DNA from: Candidatus Vicinibacter proximus
GTDB lineage: Bacteria; Bacteroidota; Bacteroidia; Chitinophagales; Saprospiraceae
DNA: 64,000 bases
NCBI GenBank assembly: GCA_016713905.1
Contig: JADJOE010000003.1
Span: 1,054,001 to 1,118,000 of the forward strand
Direction of reading: 5' to 3'
Position numbers and translations under genes: made by a program. Position 1 is the stretch's first letter. Each line of letters opens with the position of its first letter. Below, one piece after another: positions 18,722 to 28,884 of the stretch. A model generated the notes under the pieces. That model did not search any database, was not told the origin of the DNA, and was given only the letters and a program-made list of their open reading frames with translations.

Positions 18722-20887
18722 ATGAAATACATTTTCATCTTTTTAGCGATACCTATCTTGTCTTTTTCTCAAAACAAACCTGCCTTGCCGGCAGGCAGGG
18801 GTGTATCGCCAATTTCAACCAATTCGACCAGTTCATCTGGCCAAACTTACGCCGTGGTCGTTGGCATCTCCGATTACCAGGATCCCGGAATTCCGGATCT
18901 TCGATTTGCAGACAAGGACGCAGAAGCTTTTGCCAATTATCTGAGATCAAGCGCAGGTGGCAGATTAGATAATGATCATTTAAAATTGTTACTCAATAAA
19001 GATGCAACGGTTGCACAATTTGCCATGGCATTGGATTGGCTCATGGAAGTGGTAAAGGAAAATGACCAGGTCATACTTTATTTTTCGGGACATGGTGATG
19101 TAGAAAAGAAAACAATTACACAGCCTGGATATTTATTGTGTTGGGATGCTCCATCCAGAGTTTACTTAGCAGGTGGGGCCTTAGCCCTCCCTATGTTTCA
19201 GGACATCATCTCTACCCTATCCACACAAAATAAAGCTAAAGTAGTTGTGATTACCGATGCCTGCCGGTCAGGAAAGCTAGCCGGCAGCACTGTCGGTGGG
19301 TCACAAATTACCGGAGCCAATCTTGCTAAACAATATGCCAATGAAATAAAAATACTCTCCTGTCAGCCCAATGAATTCAGTATTGAAGGAGAACAATGGG
19401 GAGGAGGAAGAGGCGCCTTTAGTTATCACCTGATTGATGCACTCTATGGCTTGGCAGATAACAACAATGACCTCATTGTTAACCTCCAGGAGGCTGGAAG
19501 ATATATTGAAGATCATGTCAGCGCAGAGGTTGCGCCGGTAAGTCAGGTACCCTTGGTTTTGGGAAATAGATCCGATGCTCTTTCAAAAGTGGATTCAAAG
19601 ATGCTGGCCTCTATAAAATCAGGAAAATCAAATCAAATGAGTTTTTTATCTACAATTGATTCAAGAGGAATGGAAGACGATGTTTTAGCCACTGTGGACT
19701 CGTCAATGCATTTGACCTATAAATTATTTAAACAAGCGCTCAAGGATAAAATATTTTTAGTACCTGAAAATGCTTGTGCGGAAACCTATTATGTGCAATT
19801 AATAAATGAACCCAAATTAGAAAAGTTGCATTCGACTTTGAAAAGAAATTATGCAGCTGCATTACAAGATGATGCACAACAAGTCTTGAATAAATACTTA
19901 AAAGCAGACAAACTTGAAATTAGTCTTTCTCCAAAAACAAGGATTGACAAGTATCACAACTTTCCCCGACATTTGGAGCGTGCAGCGGAACTCCTGGGTG
20001 ACAAACATTACCTCTATAGAATATTACAGGCAAGACGATCATATTTTGAAGGTTTTCCTTTAGAATCTATTGGTGGTTTCAACAGGACCACAGCCGAACA
20101 AGCTATGGCACATTTCAAAAAGGCACTCGAATGGCAACCCGATATGCCGAATGCTTTTTTGGGTATGAGTAGAATCTTTGGTTGGCAATTCTTTCAAATG
20201 GACTCTGCGGAATTTTACGCTCATAAGGCAACAGCAGCCGCACCTACCTGGATAATTCCGTATGTTGGAATTTCTGAGACTTACTCCCTAATCAAGAAAT
20301 TCGATAAAGCAAAACAATTTCTTGACCTGGCTAACCAGATTGATTCCTCTGATGCATTGGTTTGGCAAGCATGGGCGATTTATTATTTCCACAAAAAAGA
20401 ATACCCGGAAGCGGAGCGTAAATTAAAAAAATTGCTTACATTCCTAGACAGTACGATTTGCATGCCATGTACTTATACTCAATTGTGTGAGATCTACATG
20501 GTAACCGGTCGTAGCACGGAGGCTGAAGAGTTCTTAAAGAAATTAGTTGAATACGATTCCACCAATTATTCTTACCATTTGATGTTAGGAAAAATTTTCT
20601 CCTCCACTGGTCGTTTTGAAGCAGCTGAACAGGAATTTAGAAAGGTCTCGATCTTGGCTTCTGGTTACTCAAACCCAGACGATCTTTTCTACTATAATAT
20701 GGTCATCGTTTATATTGCTCAAAATCAAATCGACAAGGCTTTCCAGTCTTTGGAAAAATCATTGATCGCTGGAAATGAAGATTTCGAATACATGCAGGAA
20801 GACAATGACCTTGCACCATTGCGGGTAAAGTCTGAGCAGTGGAAAGCATTAATGAAAAAATATTTTCCTCATAAATTCAAAGATTAA
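18722..20887 (+). CDS. Exported caspase-TPR protein with a palindromic in-frame insertion
   Basis: 721 residues. Signal peptide to about 17, then a seven-residue insert PALPAGR encoded by a palindromic 21-bp element that is absent from the close paralogue at 13337. Caspase domain with His124 (LYFSGHGDVE) and Cys181 (VVVITDACRSG); loop DNNNDLIVNLQE; linker STIDSRGMEDDVL; RNYAAALQDDAQQ; TPRs ending WKALMKKYFPHKFKD. It is the sister of the next gene: both have YLAGGALALPMFQDII and GSQITGANLAKQYANE in place of the residues used by the other copies. It begins 9 bases after the previous gene. Confidence 0.9.
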   Translation: MKYIFIFLAIPILSFSQNKPALPAGRGVSPISTNSTSSSGQTYAVVVGISDYQDPGIPDLRFADKDAEAFANYLRSSAGGRLDNDHLKLLLNKDATVAQFAMALDWLMEVVKENDQVILYFSGHGDVEKKTITQPGYLLCWDAPSRVYLAGGALALPMFQDIISTLSTQNKAKVVVITDACRSGKLAGSTVGGSQITGANLAKQYANEIKILSCQPNEFSIEGEQWGGGRGAFSYHLIDALYGLADNNNDLIVNLQEAGRYIEDHVSAEVAPVSQVPLVLGNRSDALSKVDSKMLASIKSGKSNQMSFLSTIDSRGMEDDVLATVDSSMHLTYKLFKQALKDKIFLVPENACAETYYVQLINEPKLEKLHSTLKRNYAAALQDDAQQVLNKYLKADKLEISLSPKTRIDKYHNFPRHLERAAELLGDKHYLYRILQARRSYFEGFPLESIGGFNRTTAEQAMAHFKKALEWQPDMPNAFLGMSRIFGWQFFQMDSAEFYAHKATAAAPTWIIPYVGISETYSLIKKFDKAKQFLDLANQIDSSDALVWQAWAIYYFHKKEYPEAERKLKKLLTFLDSTICMPCTYTQLCEIYMVTGRSTEAEEFLKKLVEYDSTNYSYHLMLGKIFSSTGRFEAAEQEFRKVSILASGYSNPDDLFYYNMVIVYIAQNQIDKAFQSLEKSLIAGNEDFEYMQEDNDLAPLRVKSEQWKALMKKYFPHKFKD
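18779..18799. repeat. Short palindromic (REP-like) insertion in coding sequence
   Basis: A 21-bp block with self-complementary ends (CTGCC...GGCAG around TTGCCGGCA) is present here but missing in the aligned position of the gene at 13337. It adds exactly seven codons (P-A-L-P-A-G-R). CTGCC/GGCAG palindromes of this type are familiar as dispersed short repeats in Bacteroidota genomes; I see one copy in this window. Confidence 0.65.
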
Positions 20888-20899
20888 ACGGATCACTGC

Positions 20900-23062
20900 A
20901 TGAAAAATAAATCACCGCTTACCTTTTCGATTCTATTTGCTGTTGCAAACCTGTTTTCTCAGGGTCAAAAAGGCGCTGCACCAATATCCTCTGCAGAACA
21001 GAAAAAAGCAGGCAATACCTACGCAGTCGTCATCGGTATTTCCGACTACCAGGACAAGGACATTCCAGATCTGCGATTTGCAGACAAGGATGCTGAGGCA
21101 TTTGCTAATTTCTTGAGATCCAATGCCGGAGGAAATCTGGATAACGATCACTTAAAACTGCTCTTAAATGAAAAAGCTACCGTCGCACAATTTGCCATTG
21201 CATTAGACTGGTTAATGGAGGTGGTGAAAGAACAGGACAAGGTAATTATTTATTTCTCCGGACATGGTGATGTAGAAAAGAAAACTATTACACAACCGGG
21301 TTATCTTTTATGCTGGGATGCTCCCGCAAGGGTGTATCTCGCAGGTGGAGCATTAGCTCTTCCCATGTTCCAGGACATCATCACTACCCTATCCACTCAA
21401 AACAAAGCAAAAGTTGTAGTCATAACCGATGCATGCCGTTCCGGAAAGCTTGCCGGCAGCACTGTCGGTGGATCACAAATTACCGGCGCCAATCTTGCTA
21501 AACAATACGCCAATGAAATAAAAATACTTTCCTGTCAGCCGAATGAATACAGTATTGAAGGGGAACAATGGGGTGGCGGCAGAGGTGCATTTAGCTATCA
21601 CCTTATTGATGCGCTTTATGGTATGGCAGACCACAACAATGACCTCATTGTAAACCTCCAGGAGGCAGGAAGATATATTGAAGATCATGTCAGCGCTGAA
21701 GTTTCACCTGTAAGCCAGGTTCCAATGGTTTTAGGCAATAGAACGGATGCATTATCTTTTGTAGATTCTAAAATACTGACTTCTTTAATATCCGGAAAGT
21801 CTAGTCAAATATCCTTTTTATCTTCTATTGATTCCAGAGGAATGGAAGAGGATGTTTTATCTATGGTAGATACTTCCTTACGAATTATTTATAAACTATT
21901 TAATCAATCTCTTAAGGATAAAGTTTTTTTGGAACCGGTGAATGCCTGTGCAGATTCTTATTATGAACAATTAACCAGAGAACCTAAATTAGAGCGGTTG
22001 CACTCAACGTTAAGACGAAATTATGCAGCAGCCTTGCAGGATGATGCACAGCAGACGATAAATAAATACATGAAAGCTGAAGTACATGAGATGAGTCTCT
22101 CGTCTAAAACGAAATCCAACCGTTATCAAGACTTCCCGCACCAATTAGCCCGCGCAGCAGAATTGCTTGGACATAACCATTACCTCTATCGAACTCTACT
22201 TGCACGAAAAGCCTATTTTGAGGGATTCCCTTTGATTCACGGCGGTGAATTTACCCAGGAGATGCTCAGAAAAGCTGGTGAAAAATTCCACGAAGCTCTT
22301 TCATGGGAGCCTGATATGCCTCTTGCATTATTGGAGCTGAGTTGGATACATGGATTTGGCTTGGCAGAAGCTGACTCCTCAGTATATTATGCACGCAGAG
22401 CAACTGCAAATTCCCCCACTTGGATACTTCCCTATGTAAAGCTTTCGGAAATCTTTTCATCCATGCTTAATGATTTTAACAAAGCAAAAGAATATCTAGA
22501 TCTGGCTGCCCAAATTGACTCTACCTCTCCTCTTTATTGGGAAGCTGAGGGTGCTTATTATTATTATCAAAATCGTTTCTCCGAGGCAGAGCCAGTGTTT
22601 AAAAAAATCATAGCTACAGCCTCAGCAGCCAATTGCTTGCCTTGTTCACAAAACTTGTTGGCCGACATTTACCTACAAATTGGGCGATTGGATGAAGCAT
22701 TGGATGTTGCTCAAAATATGGTAGCGGCGGACAGTTCGAATTTTACTGCACATTCCACTTTAGGAACTGTTTTAACGAAAATGGGAAAATATAAAGAAGC
22801 GGAGCAGGAATTTCGGATAAGTTCTGATCTATCCGCCCTAAAAACAAACCCGGAAATTAACTTTACTTATTGGATGGCATATATCTACCTCAATCAAAAT
22901 GAAATAGAAAAAGCATTTATGTCATTTGAACAATGCATCATGCTTGGTTACGACGATTATACTTGGATGCAAGTTGATCCAGATATTGCCCTGCTGCGTG
23001 CAAAAACAGAAAGGTGGAAGGCTCTTATGAAAAAGTATTTTCCTGAAAAAATAAAGGATTAG
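20900..23062 (+). CDS. Exported caspase-TPR protein
   Basis: 720 residues. Signal peptide to about 20 (FSILFAVANLFSQG). Caspase domain with His122 (IYFSGHGDVE) and Cys179 (VVVITDACRSG); EF-hand-like loop DHNNDLIVNLQE; linker SSIDSRGMEEDVL with Arg at the conserved basic site; RNYAAALQDDAQQ; TPRs ending WKALMKKYFPEKIKD. It is very similar to the gene at 18722 through the caspase half and diverges more in the TPR half, as expected if the protease is constrained and partner binding varies. It starts 12 bases after its neighbour, in the same operon. The T7 tract before GGAACC is intact here and serves as reference for the broken copy at 10653. Confidence 0.9.
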   Translation: MKNKSPLTFSILFAVANLFSQGQKGAAPISSAEQKKAGNTYAVVIGISDYQDKDIPDLRFADKDAEAFANFLRSNAGGNLDNDHLKLLLNEKATVAQFAIALDWLMEVVKEQDKVIIYFSGHGDVEKKTITQPGYLLCWDAPARVYLAGGALALPMFQDIITTLSTQNKAKVVVITDACRSGKLAGSTVGGSQITGANLAKQYANEIKILSCQPNEYSIEGEQWGGGRGAFSYHLIDALYGMADHNNDLIVNLQEAGRYIEDHVSAEVSPVSQVPMVLGNRTDALSFVDSKILTSLISGKSSQISFLSSIDSRGMEEDVLSMVDTSLRIIYKLFNQSLKDKVFLEPVNACADSYYEQLTREPKLERLHSTLRRNYAAALQDDAQQTINKYMKAEVHEMSLSSKTKSNRYQDFPHQLARAAELLGHNHYLYRTLLARKAYFEGFPLIHGGEFTQEMLRKAGEKFHEALSWEPDMPLALLELSWIHGFGLAEADSSVYYARRATANSPTWILPYVKLSEIFSSMLNDFNKAKEYLDLAAQIDSTSPLYWEAEGAYYYYQNRFSEAEPVFKKIIATASAANCLPCSQNLLADIYLQIGRLDEALDVAQNMVAADSSNFTAHSTLGTVLTKMGKYKEAEQEFRISSDLSALKTNPEINFTYWMAYIYLNQNEIEKAFMSFEQCIMLGYDDYTWMQVDPDIALLRAKTERWKALMKKYFPEKIKD

Positions 23063-23128
23063 AATAATAAAATGGTATAATTCTAAAAAAATCTAATTAA
23101 ATTGGGAATAATAAAAATTAAAATTGCA

Positions 23129-25612
23129 ATGAATATTACACAACCTAACTATAGTAAAACATTATCATTTTATAGCCTACTTGGAATTTTCATTTTTCCC
23201 TTTTACCTTTTTAGTCAACAGCCTGTTCCTTCGGGAAAAGGTGCTGCGCCAATTGCAGAAATATTGACAAATGAAAAGCATGTTAAAAACACCTATGCAG
23301 TTGTTGTCGGCATCTCCGATTATCAAGATCCAGAAATAACTGATTTGCGCTTTGCGGATAAGGATGCTGAGGCCTTCGCTGGATTTTTGCGGTCTGAATC
23401 TGGGGGAAAATTGGACAAAGACCATCTAAAAGTCCTTTTAAACCAAGATGCGACCATGGCCCAATTTGCCATCGCGCTGGATTGGTTGATTGAAAATATA
23501 AAAGAAGGTGACCATGCAATCATTTATTTTTCCGGTCACGGTGACGTGGAGAAAAAAACATTGACGCAACCCGGTTTTCTTCTTTGTTGGGATGCTCCTG
23601 CTCGAGTGTATATGTCCGGTGGTGCATTTGCTTTACCCATGTTGCAAGAGGTGATTTCAACCTTATCTATTCAAAACAAAGCAAAGGTAATCGTCATTAC
23701 GGACGCTTGCCGTTCCGGAACATTGGCTGGCAATGCTGTCGGAGGCGCTCAAGCAACTGCTTCCAATCTAGCCAAACAATTTGCCAATGAAATCAAAATC
23801 CTTTCCTGTCAACCCAACGAATACTCCATCGAAGGCGAACAGTGGGGCGGCGGCAGAGGCGCATTTTCTTTTAATTTGGTAAATGCTTTATATGGTCTTG
23901 CTGACAACAACAAAGATCTTTCTATTACTTTGCAGGAGATCGGAAGATACCTAGAAGATCATGTACCTTCTGAAGTTGCTCCGGTCAGCCAATTACCCAT
24001 GGTTCTTGGCAATCGCAATGAAAAAGTAGCTACAGTTAATCCTACCCTTCTGGCAGCCCTCCAATCCGGCAAATCCAGCCAGATGGCTATGCTTTCTGCA
24101 ATTGATGTAAGAGGGATCGAAGAGGATGTGCTGACAAGCATGGACTCCACCACCAAAAATTTATATGGTTTATTTAAAAATGCCTTAAAAGACAAAGTGT
24201 TTCTTGAACCTGCCTCAGCGTGCGCTGAAGTTTACTACCAAAGACTATTAGCTCAACCAAAGATGGCAAGACTGCATTCTACTTTGACCCGCAACTACGC
24301 CGCAGCCTTGCAGGATGACGCACAACAGGTTTTGAAAACATTTTTGAATACAGGTTTAACCAAAGAGGTTTTGTCCAAAGTTCGTTCTTCAAAAATCTAC
24401 CAATTGTATCCTTCTTATCTCAAGAGAGCTGCTGAATTATTAGGCAAGGAACACTACATGTATAAATCTTTAATGGCTCGAGCTTATTTTTTTGAAGGCA
24501 AAATTCAGAATACGCGTAAGGAAAGAGACAAATACTATAGAAAAGCTTTGGAATGGCAGCCGGAAATGCCACATGTCTGGGCTGATATGATTACCGTTTT
24601 CTCCGCATCACAGGAAGATTCCGCAAGATATTATGCTACAAAAGCGGCCTCACTTGTACCCAACTGGATAGTGCCCTATGCCCTGCTTGTGGATTATTAT
24701 CATTTTGTTCTAAAACAATCAGACAAAGCAGATTCAGTATTGAATTATGCAAGTAATTTAGATTCCAATTCTGTTTATTTATGGTATGTAAAGGGTTCAT
24801 TTTATGATGATATCGGTAAGTTTGAAGAATCTGAGAAATGGTATTTGAAAGCTTTACATGCAACAACAAATGAAGTTTGCTTTCCCTGCTTGTACAATGC
24901 TTTAGGTATATTATATATTCAAACAGAACGAATTCCTGAGAGCATACTGGCATATAAAAAAGCCCTACAACTTGATTCCACATTTATCATGGCTTATACC
25001 AATTTGGGATTTGCAAATATCAAGCTACAAAAATTCGAAGAGGCAAGAAATTGGTTTAATAAAGCATTGAAAATAGATCCTGATTTGGTAGATGCCCATC
25101 TGGGTTTAGGGGAATTGAATCATATTTTAAAGAACTACGATGACGCCATTCAAAACTTGCAAAAGGCCTTACAGTCTAATTACACTGCACCAAAAGCCCA
25201 GGCACATGCCTATAATGGAATAGGCATGGCTTATCTCGAAAAAGAAATGCTCGGGCAGGCTGAGCAGGCATTGCTAAAGTCCATCGAGATCGATTCCAAT
25301 CAGTTTGATGCACACAGTAATCTGGGCATTGTCTATCATATTACAAACCGTTTTCCTGAAGCAGAAAAGTCATATTTTAAAGCGCTAAAATTCAATCCCA
25401 AGCACAGTGGTACTTATTATAATCTAGCGAGTTTAAAAAGTAAGCAGAATCTGGTAGATGCAGCTTATATTTATATTGAAAAGGCATTCCAACTTGGCTT
25501 TCAAGATTATGCGTGGCTAATTGAAGATCCGGATATGGAATTACTTCGCAAACAAAGTGATCGATGGAGGTCCCTATTAAAAAAGTTTTTCCCTAAAGAG
25601 TTTAAAGATTAA
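23129..25612 (+). CDS. Exported caspase-TPR protein, last of the tandem series
   Basis: 827 residues from the ATG at 23129; a TTG at 23102 also opens the frame. Export segment LSFYSLLGIFIFPFYLFSQ, then QQPVPSGKGAAP as in 16415. Caspase domain with His137 (IYFSGHGDVE) and Cys194 (VIVITDACRSG); loop DNNKDLSITLQE; linker SAIDVRGIEEDVL; motif RNYAAALQDDAQQ; then at least seven TPRs, ending WRSLLKKFFPKEFKD. The 66-base gap before it resembles the gap before 16415, so gene and spacer were duplicated together. It is followed by 140 bases without a gene before the TPR-CHAT gene. Confidence 0.9.
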   Translation: MNITQPNYSKTLSFYSLLGIFIFPFYLFSQQPVPSGKGAAPIAEILTNEKHVKNTYAVVVGISDYQDPEITDLRFADKDAEAFAGFLRSESGGKLDKDHLKVLLNQDATMAQFAIALDWLIENIKEGDHAIIYFSGHGDVEKKTLTQPGFLLCWDAPARVYMSGGAFALPMLQEVISTLSIQNKAKVIVITDACRSGTLAGNAVGGAQATASNLAKQFANEIKILSCQPNEYSIEGEQWGGGRGAFSFNLVNALYGLADNNKDLSITLQEIGRYLEDHVPSEVAPVSQLPMVLGNRNEKVATVNPTLLAALQSGKSSQMAMLSAIDVRGIEEDVLTSMDSTTKNLYGLFKNALKDKVFLEPASACAEVYYQRLLAQPKMARLHSTLTRNYAAALQDDAQQVLKTFLNTGLTKEVLSKVRSSKIYQLYPSYLKRAAELLGKEHYMYKSLMARAYFFEGKIQNTRKERDKYYRKALEWQPEMPHVWADMITVFSASQEDSARYYATKAASLVPNWIVPYALLVDYYHFVLKQSDKADSVLNYASNLDSNSVYLWYVKGSFYDDIGKFEESEKWYLKALHATTNEVCFPCLYNALGILYIQTERIPESILAYKKALQLDSTFIMAYTNLGFANIKLQKFEEARNWFNKALKIDPDLVDAHLGLGELNHILKNYDDAIQNLQKALQSNYTAPKAQAHAYNGIGMAYLEKEMLGQAEQALLKSIEIDSNQFDAHSNLGIVYHITNRFPEAEKSYFKALKFNPKHSGTYYNLASLKSKQNLVDAAYIYIEKAFQLGFQDYAWLIEDPDMELLRKQSDRWRSLLKKFFPKEFKD

Positions 25613-25752
25613 TATTTATAAGCATATCTTAATTATTTATTTAACCCAGATTATGTTTTCCTTTTTATTCTATAAAAATGTAGACATTTTTTTACATAAT
25701 CAACTATTGCTGTTGATGGTTTTTTTTAGAATAAACAGCTGATATAAATTTG

Positions 25753-28700
25753 ATGAGACGAAAGCAGAAAATGAAATTTATTATTTTCTTAGGAACCATC
25801 CTATTATCCACTCTTGCTGGAAACACACAAGTGTTGGACACTTTAAATCACTTCAATACAATCAAGGAAAATTTGGATTCAGCCAATTCAATGAATGAAA
25901 AAGAATTCAATCCAAAGGCACTTTTATGTATTCAAAAGGCAGAATCTTTAATCCGTTTGTATCCTGGTCAAAACTCTCAGGAATACGCACTTCTTAATCA
26001 AAATTATGGTCAATACTATGAAAACGAAGGTAATTTTATAAAAGCTGAAAACCATTACAGCAGCGCCATTGTAACGTATAACAAATTAGGAGATAGCCTT
26101 AGTTTAAATATTGCTACAACGTTCAATTCATTGGCAGGAATTTATATTGATCTTGGACGAGATGAAGATGCAGAAGAACTATATTTAAAGGCACTTTTTA
26201 TTCGGGAGATAAAGCTGGGTAAAGATCATCCGGATTATGCTGGTGTTTTAAACAATCTGGCCGGTATCGCTCAGTTTAAAGGGGAATATGCGAAAGCAAT
26301 CGAAATGTTTCAGCAGGCGATCAAGATATTTGAAAAAACCTTCGGCAAAGAAAATGTTAAGTATGCAAGGAGCCTTCATAATCTTGGCAATGTATACTTT
26401 GATACAGGTGAATATGACCAAGCAGAGTTACTTTACAGCGAAGCGTTAAAGATCCGTGAAAAAATATTTGGAAGAAATAATCCTACCTGTGCAGCAAGCA
26501 TAAATTGTCTGGGAAACCTATATTCAAATATGGGTTTACTGGAAAAAGCTTTGGGGTATTATTTAGAAGCTTTATCTATCTATGAAAAAACTTCAGGTGA
26601 AAATAACTTGTCCTCAGCAGGTTGTATGACCAACATCGCCAACATTTACACCGAAAAGAAAAAATACAACCAGGCTGAAGAGTATTTCTTAAAATCCGAA
26701 AGCATTTATTTACAAACAACAGGCAAGGAACACCCTGATTATGCCATGAACTTGGACAATATGGCCAATATGTATGTTTCCATGAAAAACTTTGAAAAAG
26801 CAGAAAAACTATATAAGGAAGGTTTAAAAATTCGCGAAAACATTTTTGGAACCGAGCACCCTGAATATGCAAACAGCCTGAACAATCTGGGCAGTTTTTA
26901 CAGTAATACGGACCAATTCTCTGAATCAGAATTATACCTGACCAAAGCAAAAGAAGTTTGGAAAAAAATATTTGGCATTGAACATCCAGATTATATACTC
27001 GGCCTGAACAATTTGAATAATATTTATTGGCTTACCAACAAATTTGAGAAGCTCCACAGTAGCATTGTAGAATCTATAATCCTTGAACAAAAACTAATAT
27101 TAAGAGCTTCAAAACATTTATCAGAAAATGAACTTGCCATCTATATTAAAACATTTTCTGCAAATCTTAATAGACTTTATTCCTTGCAATATAATACAGG
27201 AAAATTGTCCGGAACTTGTTTCGACAATACATTATTTTACAAAGGATACTTGTTAAATGCAGTATCAAATTTTAATAAATTGGCTATTCAGGATACCCTG
27301 CATTTTGAAAAATTCAATCAACTCAAACAATATCACATTAAAATCGCAAATGAACTTGCAAAAACAGCTTCTGAAAGATCCATGGAAAACATAAAGATTT
27401 TAGAAGAAAATGCAAATAATTTGGAAAAAGTATTAGCTGGTTTAGTTAAAGGTTTGAGTGAATCACGAAAAAATTTGAATTTCCAGGAAGTAAGAATTAA
27501 ACTTAAACCGGAGGAAGCTGCTATAGAATTTATTCATTTTAATTATGTTAATCCACGAGCCACAGACAGCATCTTATATGCAGCCTTAATCATAAAACCC
27601 GGATTGGATGAACCTCTTTTTGTCAGACTATTTGAAGAAAGAGAATTGGCTCTCTTGTTGTCAAACACCACAGATCGAAGATCTGAATATGTTAACTCAT
27701 TATATTCATTAAACATAAGAGGCGCTGCTGCAAGAGGTGCATTTAGAAAAAATCTAACTGATCTCATTTGGCAGCCATTGGCTGCCAATTTAGAGGATGT
27801 CAAAACCATTTATTACTCACTAACAGGAATGTTGTACAGAGTAAATCTGGATGCTATTCCAATAAATGATTCAGAAACGATTGCGGACAAATTTTCTCTT
27901 GTTGCGCTAAACAGTTCTCGGCAATTAGCCTTACCCATTGAAATTGATGTCAAAAACAACAAGTCAGTATTATTTGGTGGAATTCAATTTGCTGAAAATC
28001 CTATGGCGAATGAACAAGTTGATTTGTCAACCCCAGATGGCACAACACCTAAAACAACCCCAGGCAATATTTCTAAAGAAACATTAAATAGCTGGGAGTT
28101 CCTTCCTGGAACAGAAAAAGAAGTTAATGCAATCGATAGGATAATTAGATCAAATGGGGCTGAATCTATTTTACTTTCAGGAATAAATGCGAGAGAAGAA
28201 GAATTTAAAATGCTTGGATTATTTGGCAAACGTTCACCGAGAAACATACACCTCGCTACTCATGGTTTCTTTTTTTCAAATAACAATATTCCAAATACCA
28301 ATTCAATCCCTGATGAAAATAATCCTGAGCCCTTTTATAAAACTTCTGACCACTCCATGCTGAGATCAGGACTTATAATGGCAGGCGGCAATAACGCGTG
28401 GAAAGGAGTGCCTACATCTGTCGGAGAGGAGGATGGAATTCTTACTGCCTATGAGATTAGCCAAATGAATTTATCAAATACTGAATTGGTTGTTCTCTCA
28501 GCTTGTGAAACAGGCTTGGGTGACATCCAAGGCAATGAAGGAGTTTACGGATTACAAAGGGCTTTTAAAATTGCGGGCGTTAAATACCTCATCATGAGTT
28601 TGTGGCAGGTCCCAGACAAACAAACCTCTATTCTGATGATCACATTTTATAAGAAATGGTTAGAGGACAAAATGGAAATCCCACAGGCTTTTCATGCTGC

Positions 28701-28767
28701 GCAAAAAGAATTGCGAGAGTTAGGTCTGGATCCTTACCAATGGGCCGGATTTGTATTAGTTGAATAG
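25753..28767 (+). CDS. Exported TPR-CHAT protease
   Basis: About 1004 residues from the ATG at 25753; an in-frame TTG at 25750 and an ATG at 25771 are alternatives. A signal peptide (MKFIIFLGTILLSTLAGNTQ) is followed by eight or so TPRs of the kinesin-light-chain type (IREKIFG..., HPDYAxxLNNL) over about residues 75-430. A helical linker comes next, then a C-terminal CHAT domain, a caspase-like cysteine protease fold. The catalytic His lies in IHLATHGFFF near residue 835 and Cys in ELVVLSACETGLGD near 917. TPR-CHAT proteins include proteases switched on by partner proteins. Its place inside a caspase locus suggests it is part of the same system; domain order is the reverse of its caspase-TPR neighbours. 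Confidence 0.92.
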   Translation: MRRKQKMKFIIFLGTILLSTLAGNTQVLDTLNHFNTIKENLDSANSMNEKEFNPKALLCIQKAESLIRLYPGQNSQEYALLNQNYGQYYENEGNFIKAENHYSSAIVTYNKLGDSLSLNIATTFNSLAGIYIDLGRDEDAEELYLKALFIREIKLGKDHPDYAGVLNNLAGIAQFKGEYAKAIEMFQQAIKIFEKTFGKENVKYARSLHNLGNVYFDTGEYDQAELLYSEALKIREKIFGRNNPTCAASINCLGNLYSNMGLLEKALGYYLEALSIYEKTSGENNLSSAGCMTNIANIYTEKKKYNQAEEYFLKSESIYLQTTGKEHPDYAMNLDNMANMYVSMKNFEKAEKLYKEGLKIRENIFGTEHPEYANSLNNLGSFYSNTDQFSESELYLTKAKEVWKKIFGIEHPDYILGLNNLNNIYWLTNKFEKLHSSIVESIILEQKLILRASKHLSENELAIYIKTFSANLNRLYSLQYNTGKLSGTCFDNTLFYKGYLLNAVSNFNKLAIQDTLHFEKFNQLKQYHIKIANELAKTASERSMENIKILEENANNLEKVLAGLVKGLSESRKNLNFQEVRIKLKPEEAAIEFIHFNYVNPRATDSILYAALIIKPGLDEPLFVRLFEERELALLLSNTTDRRSEYVNSLYSLNIRGAAARGAFRKNLTDLIWQPLAANLEDVKTIYYSLTGMLYRVNLDAIPINDSETIADKFSLVALNSSRQLALPIEIDVKNNKSVLFGGIQFAENPMANEQVDLSTPDGTTPKTTPGNISKETLNSWEFLPGTEKEVNAIDRIIRSNGAESILLSGINAREEEFKMLGLFGKRSPRNIHLATHGFFFSNNNIPNTNSIPDENNPEPFYKTSDHSMLRSGLIMAGGNNAWKGVPTSVGEEDGILTAYEISQMNLSNTELVVLSACETGLGDIQGNEGVYGLQRAFKIAGVKYLIMSLWQVPDKQTSILMITFYKKWLEDKMEIPQAFHAAQKELRELGLDPYQWAGFVLVE

Positions 28768-28794
28768 ATACATTAAAAAAATACTCAATCCACT

Positions 28795-28823
28795 GATAAC
28801 CTTTTTTAGTTTGGTCCTACCTT
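28795..28823 (+). promoter_or_regulatory. Candidate ECF sigma promoter before the small exported protein
   Basis: CTGATAACC has its GATAACC core at 28795-28801, followed after 16 bases by TACCTT (28818-28823). The start codon at 28885 is 61 bases further. Spacing is the same as at the other four sites. Confidence 0.5.
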
Positions 28824-28884
28824 GACACATGAAATATTTGGTGTACAAAGAAATTTATTTAAATTTTTAACTTAATCTTACTTT

